Virus record (IMG/VR): IMGVR_UViG_3300045836_000148 | Location: 1 to 63,678 of that record | Direction: 5' to 3' (one strand) | Source of the DNA: a virus | Length of the DNA: 63,678 nt | Notes under the pieces: model-generated | The model's input: the letters and a program-made list of their open reading frames with translations, nothing else | Told to the model about the DNA's origin: nothing | The model's database searches: none | In this document: positions 15,758-24,392 of the stretch, one piece after another | Numbering within the stretch: position 1 is the stretch's first letter | How the letters are laid out: each line of letters begins with the position of its first letter | Program-made: the position numbers and the translations under genes

Positions 15758-15910
15758 ATGTCGGAGACGCTCGAACTGGTGCTGGAACTGATCGGCCTCG
15801 TGGCGCTGGGCGCCACGCTTCTGCTCACCCGCAAGAAGGAGACGTCCGAGGTCACCGAGGAGGCGAAGGAGCACCACGCCTTCCTCGACTGGCTCAATCG
15901 CGTCTGGTGA
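15758..15910 (+). CDS. single-TM small protein on the opposite strand, 50 aa
   Basis: The only convincing plus-strand gene inside the late block. It fills the gap between the endolysin start and the tailspike stop. GGAGGTGAGG lies just before ATG 15758, a near-perfect ribosome site. The protein has a membrane helix (LELVLELIGLVALGATLLL), a basic stop-transfer RKK and an acidic soluble tail ending in HAFLDWLNRVW. No convincing promoter or terminator was found. It could be a moron-like membrane protein or an antisense-encoded lysis regulator; function unknown. Confidence 0.65.
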   Translation: MSETLELVLELIGLVALGATLLLTRKKETSEVTEEAKEHHAFLDWLNRVW

Positions 15911-15914
15911 GGCG

Positions 15915-18278
15915 TCAAGCCTCGTAGCAGCCGGCGGCCCCCGTGCCGTCGTTCTTGCGAGCGACGCCATCGAGCGCGTACTTCAGTACCGCCCTGCCCG
16001 CGGGGACGCGGTTGCGCAGGTAGACCGAATTGGCGTTGCTCGTGTTGATGTGGTAGTCGCCGCCGAGGGCCGGCGACGCCTGCGGCAGCACCGTGTAGTT
16101 CGTGAAGATCGCCATCACCTGGGCCTGCGTCAGTGCCAGGCCGCCGGAGCCCGTGTAGGTCAGGTTCGGCATCGACGACGGGAGCCACGCCGACCCCAGG
16201 TAGGGGTTGTCGAAATTGTCGTTGTGCGGCCACTCGGTCGGGCCGCGGTTCACGGCGCCGAAGAGGCTGACGTAGCCGATGTTCCCCGTGCTGTAGTGGT
16301 ACTCCCAATTACCCGTCGAGCCGGCGCCGGTGTTGAAGGTGTCGGTCTTGTTGTTGTAGTCGTCGACGATGCTGAACATCGACACGCCACGCTTGATGAC
16401 GCCGTTCGGCGTGAACTTGTCCGCGGTGTTGTCGTTGTACATGCGCGAGCAACGGTTGCCCACGGCGGTATTGTGCATCTCGATATAGTTCTGCACGGTC
16501 GTCGCGTCGCCGTCCGCGAAGACGTTCATCGCGATCGCGCCCTGCGTGTTGTCGCTCTCGAACAGGTTCTGGATGTTCGCGAACCCGTAGTTGAGCGTGT
16601 TCGCCGTGTTCGCCGTCGGGTAGTTCTGGATCAGGTACGCGGCGCGGTTGTTGTAGACAATGCGCCCGTGTTCGCCGTCACTGATCGTGTTCGCCGCTTG
16701 GATGCCGAACTTCGGGAGCACGCAGCCAATCATGAGGTGCGGCTGATCGTTGGTGCTCGACGGAATCGACGTGTTCGTGGCCGAGACCCAACCGGCGCCC
16801 AGGGCGATGCCGCAGGTCGCGGTAACCAGGTTCTGCATCGTGCAGGTTCGGCTGCCTGCGAACGTGATGTTCGTCAGATACTTGATGTCGTACCAGCTCA
16901 CCCCCGATGCAGCGGCGGCCGTCAGGTCGAACGTGCAATTGTCGACGGAGAGCATGCTGCGGCTGTTGTTCTGGCCGATCAGCATGTAGCCGGTCGCCGC
17001 AGCAGACAGGAACGTCAGACCGCCAGTCCACCGCATCTTGTCCGGGAATTGCGCCTGCGCCGACCACGTCACGGAGACGGCGCCGGTCGCAGCCGGATCC
17101 TTCTGGATCTCGCAATACGCCGTGCCCGGACTGTTCGTGGGCGCGCTCGCGATCGTGTGCGTCGACGCGCTACCGCTCGCGTCCATAAGGCGAATGATCG
17201 CGCCGCCCAGGTCGTTGTGGGCCTTGTTCGTGTTGTTCCACGTCTTCACGGCGGCCATGGCCGCAACGATCGTCGGGAACGGCGCCGCGGCCGCCGTCGC
17301 AGCAGTCGCCGACACGGTACCCCCCGACGCGCCGACCTGAACGTAGGCGTAGGCGCCGCCGTAGGTGCCGGACGTGTCATTGAAGATGCGCAGCTGCGTC
17401 ACCGGCAGCGACGTCGGCCACGCGACACCATCGGTCGCCAGATTCAGCACAGCCGTCGAGTCGCCGATCCATGGGTAGACCTGCGCGTTCGCGTTGACCG
17501 TCGTCGCCTGCGTCAGCGTCGACAGGTTCAGCGTGCCGGCCCAGACCTCGGGGATGTTGCCCTGGATCAGCTTGGTCGACAGCGTCGTCGAGCTGATGGT
17601 CACGGTCGACGTCGTGTTCGTGCCGTCCGTGGCCGAAACCTTCACGCAGGCGACCTGCTGGCCGGCGCGCGCATGCCGGTGGAACGTGACGAGTTCGAAC
17701 GGGAACGAAGTCGTGCGCGCGATCTCGCCCTGGTGGTTGATCCAGCCGAAGAGCGGCTTCGTATACGCGCGCGTCGACAGGTTGCTGACGACCGCCGACG
17801 CGCCGCTCGTGACCGCACCGGTGTAGAACGAGCTGTTCAAGGTCACCGAAGTGATCGAGGTCGAGGCGTAGATCGTGTCGTCGAGGGACACATAGAACAC
17901 CGTGTCGCCCGCGCCGTCCGTCGTGAAATACTTCGAGCCGCCGTTGGGGTACTGCCGCCGGAGCTGCGCAACGCCGTTGATCGTGCGCGTGACCGTCGTC
18001 GCGTTGCCAGAGGTGTCAAAGCCGGGGTCGGAGACCGTCAGCTGGAGCGCCGTGGGCGTGCACGCACCGGTCGTGTTGACGCCCTTGAGCACCACGCGCG
18101 CGACCCAGCCAGAGCCGGTCGCACCGACAGCGCTGCCGATGCTCGGGCCGGCGGTCGTCACCACCGGATCGATCTGCGTGTCGTCGGCGATCGTCAGCGT
18201 CTTGAGCGCGCCAGGCAACACGGGGTTGCTCGCGCCGTACATGGCCGCGATCGCGAGGAGGAGCCGGTAGGACGACAT
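15915..18278 (-). CDS. tailspike-like protein with beta-helix features, 787 aa
   Basis: Starts MSSYRLLLAIAAMYGASNPVLPGALKT, followed by beta-rich repeats of Ser/Thr/Gly. A middle region (GGAIIRLMDASG, then YMLIGQNNSRSMLSVDNCTFDL, ITFAGSRTCTMQNL) has the short regular strands with Asn and Cys positions of right-handed beta-helix spikes. It is coupled with the two small beta-rich genes upstream. A second receptor-binding or depolymerase spike besides the tail fibre is likely. Catalytic residues cannot be assigned by eye. Confidence 0.65.
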   Translation of the reverse strand: MSSYRLLLAIAAMYGASNPVLPGALKTLTIADDTQIDPVVTTAGPSIGSAVGATGSGWVARVVLKGVNTTGACTPTALQLTVSDPGFDTSGNATTVTRTINGVAQLRRQYPNGGSKYFTTDGAGDTVFYVSLDDTIYASTSITSVTLNSSFYTGAVTSGASAVVSNLSTRAYTKPLFGWINHQGEIARTTSFPFELVTFHRHARAGQQVACVKVSATDGTNTTSTVTISSTTLSTKLIQGNIPEVWAGTLNLSTLTQATTVNANAQVYPWIGDSTAVLNLATDGVAWPTSLPVTQLRIFNDTSGTYGGAYAYVQVGASGGTVSATAATAAAAPFPTIVAAMAAVKTWNNTNKAHNDLGGAIIRLMDASGSASTHTIASAPTNSPGTAYCEIQKDPAATGAVSVTWSAQAQFPDKMRWTGGLTFLSAAATGYMLIGQNNSRSMLSVDNCTFDLTAAAASGVSWYDIKYLTNITFAGSRTCTMQNLVTATCGIALGAGWVSATNTSIPSSTNDQPHLMIGCVLPKFGIQAANTISDGEHGRIVYNNRAAYLIQNYPTANTANTLNYGFANIQNLFESDNTQGAIAMNVFADGDATTVQNYIEMHNTAVGNRCSRMYNDNTADKFTPNGVIKRGVSMFSIVDDYNNKTDTFNTGAGSTGNWEYHYSTGNIGYVSLFGAVNRGPTEWPHNDNFDNPYLGSAWLPSSMPNLTYTGSGGLALTQAQVMAIFTNYTVLPQASPALGGDYHINTSNANSVYLRNRVPAGRAVLKYALDGVARKNDGTGAAGCYEA

Positions 18279-18282
18279 GCGG

Positions 18283-18648
18283 TCAGCTCCCCGTGGCCTT
18301 GAACGAGCCGGAGGTCGACGTCGGCAGGATCGCGAAGCCCGCGGGGTTGCTCGCAGCCGAGCGCGTGATCGCCGACGTCGAGCCGTTGATCTGCGTGCCG
18401 CCGACCGGCGTCACGGTCACGGTCACGCCCGTCTCCGGGATCACGATGCACATGAAAGGGTCGGGCGGCGACGCGAGCGTGAGGTTGCACGAGACTTGAA
18501 CATCCAGGATGCGGCCGGAATGCGCGCGCATCAGCGTCGTGTCCCCATTGATCTGGAGCACCTTCAGACCGTGGGTCAGCACGGGCTGGCCCTTCTCGAA
18601 CCCCACGGTGTAGTCCGGCACGGCGTCGACAACGTTCGTGATGTACAT
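18283..18648 (-). CDS. small beta-rich structural protein, 121 aa
   Basis: Hydrophobic/polar alternation (GRILDVQVSCNLTLASPP, ETGVTVTVTPVGGTQING) indicates an all-beta fold. It sits between the portal-proximal small protein and the spike and ends four bases before the spike start. No family recognised; probably a virion component such as a decoration or spike-associated protein. Confidence 0.6.
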   Translation of the reverse strand: MYITNVVDAVPDYTVGFEKGQPVLTHGLKVLQINGDTTLMRAHSGRILDVQVSCNLTLASPPDPFMCIVIPETGVTVTVTPVGGTQINGSTSAITRSAASNPAGFAILPTSTSGSFKATGS

Positions 18649-18660
18649 GGTCGGCCTCCC

Positions 18661-19044
18661 TTAGGCGTCGATGTTGGAGACGTCAGCGCGGTGCGCGACC
18701 AGCGTCACGGTCAGCGCCGTGGTGCCGTCACCGGCCGTCACGTGCGGGCGCACCCACAGCGGCATGTCACGCGGCGTCAGGAACGCCGCCTGCGTGGTCG
18801 TGAGCGCAGTGCCCTGCCAGGTCGACAGGACGGCGGTGTTCAGGGGCGCCGGGTCGTTCGACCCTTCGATCGAGACGCTGCCGCCGGTGCCGAACGTGCC
18901 GCTCACCTGAAACGACTTGTTGCTGTACTGCGGCCACGCGATCCAGGCGCCGGTGTCGCCATTCGCGAGCGGCGCCCACGCGATCTGGATCGCGGAGTCG
19001 TCTTGCGTGATGTTGCGCGTCACGGTCGCGGCTTGGACTGCCAT
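18661..19044 (-). CDS. small beta-rich structural protein, 127 aa
   Basis: Begins ten bases after the portal stop. The block KSFQVSGTFGTGGSVSIEGSNDP followed by LTTTQAAFLTPRDMPLWVRP and TALTVTLVAHR is typical of a small phage beta-sandwich in the head or decoration class. No catalytic or membrane features. Confidence 0.6.
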   Translation of the reverse strand: MAVQAATVTRNITQDDSAIQIAWAPLANGDTGAWIAWPQYSNKSFQVSGTFGTGGSVSIEGSNDPAPLNTAVLSTWQGTALTTTQAAFLTPRDMPLWVRPHVTAGDGTTALTVTLVAHRADVSNIDA

Positions 19045-19054
19045 AGGAACTCCC

Positions 19055-21475
19055 TCACATCACGCCCGGACGGGCGCCTTGAACATGGACTTGCGCCGCC
19101 GCCAGGTCTTGGCGGGAGCGCTCTTGGATGGCGACTGCAGCGAGGTCGGCCTTGATCTGCTGCAGCGACAGGTTCTGCTTCTGCGACAGGCGCAGCATCT
19201 CGATCTCGCGTTGGACGTTGAGCGTCTCGAGTTGCACCTGCAGCTGCGCCTGGCTGATGTTTTCCTTGGACTGCAGCGTCGCCTGGTTCATCTGCACCTG
19301 GGCTTCCACGCGCTGCTGGTCGATCTGCGCGCGCTGCTGGCTCGCGACGATGCGCGGGTCGGGCTGCTGGGCCTGCGCCATGCGCTGCTGCGCCTGGGCG
19401 ATCTCGGCCGGCGTGTTCATGATGTCGGCCGGGTCGACGTGCTGCGCGCGCAGCGCGGCCTCGAACAGCTTCTGCACGTTGATCAGCGGCGCGAACGTCG
19501 GGTTGCTCGCGAGCGCGAGCATCTGCACGAGCGCCTGGTTCTGGATGTCGCGGACGACCAGCGCCGACGAGCCCAGCGCGATCACCTGGAAGTCGCCCTT
19601 GATGTCGTCGCGGTCGCTGTACTCCATCAGGTAGTCGTAGTACCGATGGATGTGCGGCTTGACGAGGCGGTCGTCGCAGTGCTTGACCAGGCGGCGCAAC
19701 ATCACGTTCGCCTGGTTCATCATCACCTGCATGCCGCCCACGGTCTGCGGGACGTTCTCCTGGCCGGCCGACAGCATCGGCACGGCGCTGACCACGTCGG
19801 CCAGCTGCTCGGCCATCTGCAGGACGTTCTGCAGCTCCTGCTGGTGCGAGTTGAACTCGAACGTCTGGAACGCCTTCGAGACGTCCTCGATGTCATCGTC
19901 GGCGTACCAGACCTTGCGCGCAGTGATCGCCCAGCTGCCGTCGGCCGGCGTGATCGAGCCCTGCCGGATCACGATCTGCGGGCCAGCGGCCAGGCCCTGG
20001 TTGTCCAGGAGCATGCGCCACGCCGAGTTGATCACGCGCTGCTGCGCGCGCATCAGGTACGGCACCCCGTACCCCCAGCACGAGCCCGGATGCAGCTCCC
20101 ACGGCACCATGTCGTACGGGAGCGCGCCGTCGGGCAACGGGTTCAGGTAGGCCCGGACGATCGTCGAGTTGATCATCTCGATGCACGCCGACGTCGACAC
20201 GAGGATGTCGTCGGGAACTTTGACGCCCGCGGCGATCAGGTCGTCCTTGTCGACCTCGCCCCAGTAGAACCAGTGCTCGTACACGTTGTCCGCGGTCGGG
20301 TCGTGATCCTCCTGGTCGTGCGCCGTCTCGAGCGCGCGGCCGAACTGAGGCCCCTCTTCGAGCACCTGGCGCAGCTGCGCGAGGTTGTACTCGGGCTGCT
20401 TCGCCAGCTGGCGCAGCTGCTTGACGGTCTTGCGCTCGTAGCGGAACGCGCCGGTGCCGTTCTGCACGTTCTCGCCGCAGCCCGGGTCGGGGTAGAAGCA
20501 GCGGGGGTCGACGCGGAACGTCGCCGGGCGCAGCTCCTCGGCGACCTCGAGTCGCCAGGACGGCGCGCCCGCGGCATCGGTGACGCGCGTCCACTTGCGG
20601 CCGGTGCGCTTGACGACGATCGGCCCCATCATCACGCCGGTGCCCAGGAGCGCGCAGTCGAACAGCACGCGCCGCATCTCGGCGTTGAAGTCGCACTCGT
20701 CGAAGCAGTCCTCGATCTCCTCCTGCATCGCGTCACTGGCCTTCTTGGCGGCCTGGAACTGCGCGAGGATGGCCTGCTGCACCGGCGTGAGGTCGGCGGT
20801 CGCCGGGTCTTGCTGCGGGCCCTGCGCCTGCGCGCCACCGTTGACGGCCTGCTGCACGGCGGTCGTCATGCCGCTCGGAGGCTGGCCGCCGGTGGACGTG
20901 CCGCTCGAGACGGACGGCGTCGCGCCGTTGGGGGTCTGCCGCGCCAGGTCGCCCGTGCCGGTGCTCGCGCCGCCCTGCGCCGGTGCGGCCACGGGCGACG
21001 GCTTCACGTCGGGCATGAACGGGATCGGCGTCGGCTTGATGCCGAAGTTCCGCTCGTCCGTCGGGAGCATCACGTCGGCCAGGCGCGCCGCGGCCGCGTT
21101 GGTCTTCTGGCGCGTGACCGGCACGTACACCGTCGACCGCGTGGGCTTGTTCTCGTGCGTCAGCACGGGGTAGCCCTGTTCGACCGTCTCCATCATGGAC
21201 GACGCCATGCGGTTCGCCCAGTCGACTCCGTTGTACTGGTCGACGTCCTCTTGCCAGCGGCGGTCGATGCCGCGCGCCGCGCGCGCCGCGATCCAGTCCG
21301 CGCGCTTCTTGGTCATGAAGGCGCTGAAGGTCTGCAGGCGCTCGATCACCTTGGCCTGCGCCGCCGCCGCCTCGTCCGCGTCGGACGCATCTTCCCCGTC
21401 GACCAGGGGCGTCTCGGGATCGGGGCTGACGGCGTCGGGCACGCCGTCGTCGTCTTGCGGGCGTTGAGGCTTCAT
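19055..21475 (-). CDS. portal protein, 806 aa
   Basis: Large podovirus-type portal. Early VYVPVTRQKTNAAAARLADVMLP, then a middle with FRVDPRCFYPDPGCGENVQNG and YDMVPWELHPGSCWGYGVPYLM, matching portals of P22-like and related phages. The last 150 residues are a Gln/Ala-rich helical barrel (AQAQQRMAQAQQ, QQRVEAQVQMNQATL). It forms the dodecameric ring for DNA entry and exit and follows the terminase. Length is at the upper end, consistent with an extended barrel. Confidence 0.85.
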   Translation of the reverse strand: MKPQRPQDDDGVPDAVSPDPETPLVDGEDASDADEAAAAQAKVIERLQTFSAFMTKKRADWIAARAARGIDRRWQEDVDQYNGVDWANRMASSMMETVEQGYPVLTHENKPTRSTVYVPVTRQKTNAAAARLADVMLPTDERNFGIKPTPIPFMPDVKPSPVAAPAQGGASTGTGDLARQTPNGATPSVSSGTSTGGQPPSGMTTAVQQAVNGGAQAQGPQQDPATADLTPVQQAILAQFQAAKKASDAMQEEIEDCFDECDFNAEMRRVLFDCALLGTGVMMGPIVVKRTGRKWTRVTDAAGAPSWRLEVAEELRPATFRVDPRCFYPDPGCGENVQNGTGAFRYERKTVKQLRQLAKQPEYNLAQLRQVLEEGPQFGRALETAHDQEDHDPTADNVYEHWFYWGEVDKDDLIAAGVKVPDDILVSTSACIEMINSTIVRAYLNPLPDGALPYDMVPWELHPGSCWGYGVPYLMRAQQRVINSAWRMLLDNQGLAAGPQIVIRQGSITPADGSWAITARKVWYADDDIEDVSKAFQTFEFNSHQQELQNVLQMAEQLADVVSAVPMLSAGQENVPQTVGGMQVMMNQANVMLRRLVKHCDDRLVKPHIHRYYDYLMEYSDRDDIKGDFQVIALGSSALVVRDIQNQALVQMLALASNPTFAPLINVQKLFEAALRAQHVDPADIMNTPAEIAQAQQRMAQAQQPDPRIVASQQRAQIDQQRVEAQVQMNQATLQSKENISQAQLQVQLETLNVQREIEMLRLSQKQNLSLQQIKADLAAVAIQERSRQDLAAAQVHVQGARPGVM

Positions 21476-21566
21476 GCGCTTGTCTCGGGTAAGGGTGCCG
21501 GGTGCCTTTCTTCACGCTGCCCGGCGCAGCGCCACCACCGGCTCAGGCGGCCGGCCCACAGGAGAT

Positions 21567-23006
21567 TCAGTACCCGCAGGAGGCGTCGAGGACGCCGAAG
21601 CTGGGGAGGGGCTTGGTGTTGCGGTTGCGCTTGTGCGGCCAGGGGGTATCGAGCGTGGGCTCGACCATCCGCGCCAGGCCATCCAACATGTCGTCGTGGC
21701 GCCCCACGGGGAACGCCAGGTACTCTTCTTCGATGAAGTCGTGGATCAGGTTCCGCGGCTTGCCGTCCGTGCCCGTGTAGGCGATCTCTTCGGGCATCCA
21801 CACGCGGCCCTGCTGGAACACGGGCACGAGGCGCCGGATGCGGTCTTCCTTCGCCGTGATGCCGCCGACCTCCGTGATCGGGAAGCGGTACGACTTGGCG
21901 TTCATCTCGGACTTGATGTGCTCGATGTCGGCCATCATTCCGTAGCGCTCGTAGCGCACCTGGCTCGGCTTCCACTTGCGGTGCATGCGGAACACCGCCT
22001 CGGAGCGCTCGGTCAGGTTCATGCGATCGCGGATCGCGTCGAGCACGTAGTAGTTCTCGTCCTCGCCGAGGCCGATGATCCAGATGCTCGTGAAGTCGTT
22101 GTTCTTGCGCTTGCCCGATGCCGGGTCGACCAGCATCAGCTTGTACATGCCGCGGTGCTGAACCGTGGTGTAGAAGTTCAGCCACTGGCGCTTGAAGTCG
22201 GCGCCGGTGCCCGCGCGCGGGCGCTGCTGGTACAGCGCCTCCCAGTCGCGCGGCGGCAGGGTCTGCTTGATTTGCAGCAGCCGCTCGAGCGGGTAGCTCT
22301 CGGGCCACAGCGCCTTGGGCGTCGAGTCCTCGTCCTCGATCGCCATCAGGTTCAGGACTTCCCAGTTCTCGTGGGCGTGCTCCTTCAGGAGCCAGCCCGC
22401 CAGGTCGTCCTCGTGCCAACGCGTCTGGATGACGACGATCGCGCCGCCCTTCATCAGGCGGGTGTACGCGACCGACGTGTACCAGTCCTTGAGCTTCGTG
22501 CGCTGCAGCTCGGAGTCCGCCGCCTCGCGATCCTTGATCGGATCGTCGATCAGCAGGACGTGCGCGCCCTTGCCCGTCGCCGAGCCGCCGACGCCGACCG
22601 CGATGTACGCGCCCTGATGCCCCGCGATGTTGAACTTGTCCTGCGCCTGGCTGTCATCGGACAGGCTGGTGTTCGGGAACACGGCACCGTACAGCTCGTC
22701 CTTCAGTTGGTTTCGGATCTTGCGGCCGAACGAGTCGACCAGCTCCTGCGAGTACGAGCAGTGGATCACCTGGTTGTCCGGGTGCGAGCCGAACAACCAG
22801 GCCGGGAAGAACTCCGAGCACAGCATCGACTTGCCATGCCGCGGTGGCATCGTGACGATGAGCCGCTTCAGCTCCCCGCGCGCCACGCGCTCAAGCGCGT
22901 TGGCGAGCCGGCGCAGGTGATCGGCCGGCTCGTAGCCCGGCCACATCGCGATCGCGTAGGCCAGCAGGCTCTTGCGACACAACGGGATCAGGTCGCGCTT
23001 GTCCAT
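21567..23006 (-). CDS. terL: terminase large subunit, 479 aa
   Basis: ATPase and nuclease of the packaging motor. Walker A MPPRHGKSML lies at residues 53-62, Walker B HVLLIDDP near 149-156, and TRWHEDDLAGWL near 195-206 is the coupling segment common to large terminases. The C-terminal RNase H-like nuclease shows VDPASG (D294) and a late HDDMLDGLA. ATG 23006 overlaps the preceding stop by one base. Packaging mode (headful or cos) cannot be read from sequence alone. Confidence 0.95.
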   Translation of the reverse strand: MDKRDLIPLCRKSLLAYAIAMWPGYEPADHLRRLANALERVARGELKRLIVTMPPRHGKSMLCSEFFPAWLFGSHPDNQVIHCSYSQELVDSFGRKIRNQLKDELYGAVFPNTSLSDDSQAQDKFNIAGHQGAYIAVGVGGSATGKGAHVLLIDDPIKDREAADSELQRTKLKDWYTSVAYTRLMKGGAIVVIQTRWHEDDLAGWLLKEHAHENWEVLNLMAIEDEDSTPKALWPESYPLERLLQIKQTLPPRDWEALYQQRPRAGTGADFKRQWLNFYTTVQHRGMYKLMLVDPASGKRKNNDFTSIWIIGLGEDENYYVLDAIRDRMNLTERSEAVFRMHRKWKPSQVRYERYGMMADIEHIKSEMNAKSYRFPITEVGGITAKEDRIRRLVPVFQQGRVWMPEEIAYTGTDGKPRNLIHDFIEEEYLAFPVGRHDDMLDGLARMVEPTLDTPWPHKRNRNTKPLPSFGVLDASCGY

Positions 23007-23209
23007 CAGGCGTCCCGCGCGCAATCGGAGGGAATGCGCCAGCCCACGTAGTAGATACCGTCGAACTCCTGCTCCACCCACTGCGCCGTCGTGCCCGGGC
23101 GGGCGTACTTGACGAGCGCGTCCTCGGCGTCCTGGCGCGCGTGCGGAGCCTCCTGCCGGTCGCCGTAGGCTCGCAGGTACGCGAGCTCGCGGGGCGCGGC
23201 GGCGTTCAT
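23006..23209 (-). CDS. unknown protein between terminase subunits, 67 aa
   Basis: Couples with both terminase genes: ATGA with the small subunit, TGATG with the large. Composition is charged, with ALVKYARPGTTAQWVEQEFDGIYYVGWRIPS near the end, so it is probably a small folded alpha/beta protein. Its place suggests an accessory to packaging, but no family is recognised. Confidence 0.6.
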   Translation of the reverse strand: MNAAAPRELAYLRAYGDRQEAPHARQDAEDALVKYARPGTTAQWVEQEFDGIYYVGWRIPSDCARDA

Positions 23210-23616
23210 TCGGACGCCGCCTCCATGCCGGCGCGCAGGAACTCCTGGGCCATCTTGCGCGCCTGGTCGTCGGTCACGTCGAAGACCGCGAGCGAGCCCT
23301 TGGCCTTGACCTCGACGGACTTGAGCTTGGGCTGCGTGTACTGCAGCAGCTCGTTCCACATGCGTGCGCGCACGTCCGGGTCGAGGTCGATGACGGGCTT
23401 GCCGTCGGCGCCTTCGCGCGGCAGCAGCAGCTTCACGATCTCCTCGGTCGGGTCGAGGCCGCGGGCCGCGAGCACCTCGGAGACGGCGCGCAGGTTGATC
23501 CGGCCCGGCTGCTTGGCCGACCGGCGCGGATCGATGTGACGCTTGACCTTGTCCGTCGCGGCGTCGGCGATGCCGCCCATCGACGCGACCACGGTCTTCT
23601 GGCGCCGGTGCGTCAC
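23206..23616 (-). CDS. terS: putative terminase small subunit, 136 aa
   Basis: Start taken as GTG 23616, two bases after the upstream stop; ATG 23580 is possible. The segment LRAVSEVLAARGLDPTEEIV is followed by DPDVRARMWNELLQYTQPKLKSVEV, an arrangement seen in small-terminase-like proteins of proteobacterial phages. It would recognise phage DNA and load the large subunit, which lies one gene downstream. Assignment rests on this motif and order and is moderate. Confidence 0.6.
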   Translation of the reverse strand: MTHRRQKTVVASMGGIADAATDKVKRHIDPRRSAKQPGRINLRAVSEVLAARGLDPTEEIVKLLLPREGADGKPVIDLDPDVRARMWNELLQYTQPKLKSVEVKAKGSLAVFDVTDDQARKMAQEFLRAGMEAASE

Positions 23617-23618
23617 GA

Positions 23619-23831
23619 TCAGCTCTTGCCGCCCAGGAACGCCTTCAGCGTACCGGTGCCGGAGAAGCCCTGGACGGCCTTGCCCGGGGTGGTGGGCGCG
23701 CGGCCCTCGCTCGAGTCGACGGTCGTCTTGTGCGCGGCGCCCAGGCTGATCTCGCCGGGCTTCACGCCGCCGCCCATCGCGGCGCGGCTGGAGTTGCGCG
23801 CGGGGGCGCTGGAGTAACCTTGTTCGGCCAT
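23619..23831 (-). CDS. small glycine-rich protein, 70 aa
   Basis: Short protein with GYSSAPARNSSRAAMGGG and TTPGKAVQGFSGTGTLKAFLGGKS, lacking strong secondary structure. It lies 11 bases after the first late gene and two bases before the small terminase start. Likely a minor virion or assembly protein; no known family. Confidence 0.55.
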   Translation of the reverse strand: MAEQGYSSAPARNSSRAAMGGGVKPGEISLGAAHKTTVDSSEGRAPTTPGKAVQGFSGTGTLKAFLGGKS

Positions 23832-23842
23832 GGTCGTGTCCT

Positions 23843-24232
23843 TCAGTTCGAGTTGCGCAGGCCCGTCTTCGGGTCGCGCTTGGCGGCTTCAGCGTTCCAC
23901 GCCGCCTTGGTGGGCTTGGGCGCGGGAGCGCCCGAGTCGGTGCCGGCGTCGGCCGAGTCATCGCTCGGAGCGCCGCCGCTGTCGTAGCTGCCGTCGTTGG
24001 GCGGCGTCGCGCCCGAGGCATCCTGGGAGCCGCCGCCGGAGGCCGCGTCTTCCTGGTCGGCCGAGTCGTCGCTCTCGTCCTGCAACCACTGATCGACGGT
24101 CGTCGACACGTCGCTCGGGTCGCTGAAGGACTGGTCGATCGGCGGGTTCGGATCGTCCTGGTCGGGATCGGTCTGCTTGACGTGGTAAGTGCCGTCCGGC
24201 AGCTTCGTGATCAGCAGGGAGTCGTTCGCCAT
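23843..24232 (-). CDS. acidic first late gene, 129 aa
   Basis: Start at ATG 24232, just after the leader terminator. The N-terminal 25 residues (SLLITKLPDGTYHVKQTDP) look folded. Then follows a long Asp/Ser-rich disordered segment and a small basic C terminus (PTKAAWNAEAAKRDPKTGLRNSN). It is the first gene of the late unit controlled by the 24342 element. Unknown function. Confidence 0.6.
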   Translation of the reverse strand: MANDSLLITKLPDGTYHVKQTDPDQDDPNPPIDQSFSDPSDVSTTVDQWLQDESDDSADQEDAASGGGSQDASGATPPNDGSYDSGGAPSDDSADAGTDSGAPAPKPTKAAWNAEAAKRDPKTGLRNSN

Positions 24233-24242
24233 CGAGGGCCCC

Positions 24243-24279
24243 AAAGAAAAACGGCGCCCGCGTTGCCGCGAGGCGCCGT
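24243..24279 (-). terminator. intrinsic terminator in late leader 1
   Basis: Minus-strand stem ACGGCGCC / GGCGCCGT with an inner CGCG/CGCG extension and a short loop, followed by TTTTTCTTTGGGG. It lies 11 bases before the first late start codon and about 60 bases after the promoter-like element. Unless it is overridden, transcription of the packaging genes would stop here. Confidence 0.8.
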
Positions 24280-24341
24280 GAAAACGTGCAACAAGGAGTG
24301 GGGTGTTCTGACCGACCGGCACGCCGCAAGCTGCACCAGGA

Positions 24342-24371
24342 GGACGTACTACCCCGGACGGAAGTGTAGCA
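24342..24371 (-). promoter_or_regulatory. late promoter-like element, copy 1
   Basis: Minus strand TGCTACACT, an extended -10, with a weak -35 GTTACC 17 bases upstream (24386..24391), then TCCGTCCGGGGTAGTACGTCC. It is conserved with 14884 and 4470. It is the likely start of the main late transcript (terminase, portal and the rest). The 17-bp operator-like palindrome at 24376 lies between its -35 and -10. Confidence 0.7.
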
Positions 24372-24375
24372 GAAA

Positions 24376-24392
24376 AGTTAGTCGTGGTAACA
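24376..24392. promoter_or_regulatory. operator-like palindrome O1 (one mismatch)
   Basis: AGTTAgtcgtggTAACA, one base from TGTTA-N7-TAACA. It lies between the -35 and -10 of the late promoter-like element, where a bound protein would block RNA polymerase. Confidence 0.6.

Noticed and set aside
24342-24371. Promoters for a phage-encoded single-subunit RNA polymerase
   Set aside because: The three conserved 30-mers could suggest this, but no T7- or N4-type RNA polymerase gene is present in the window, and the upstream half fits a sigma70 extended -10.
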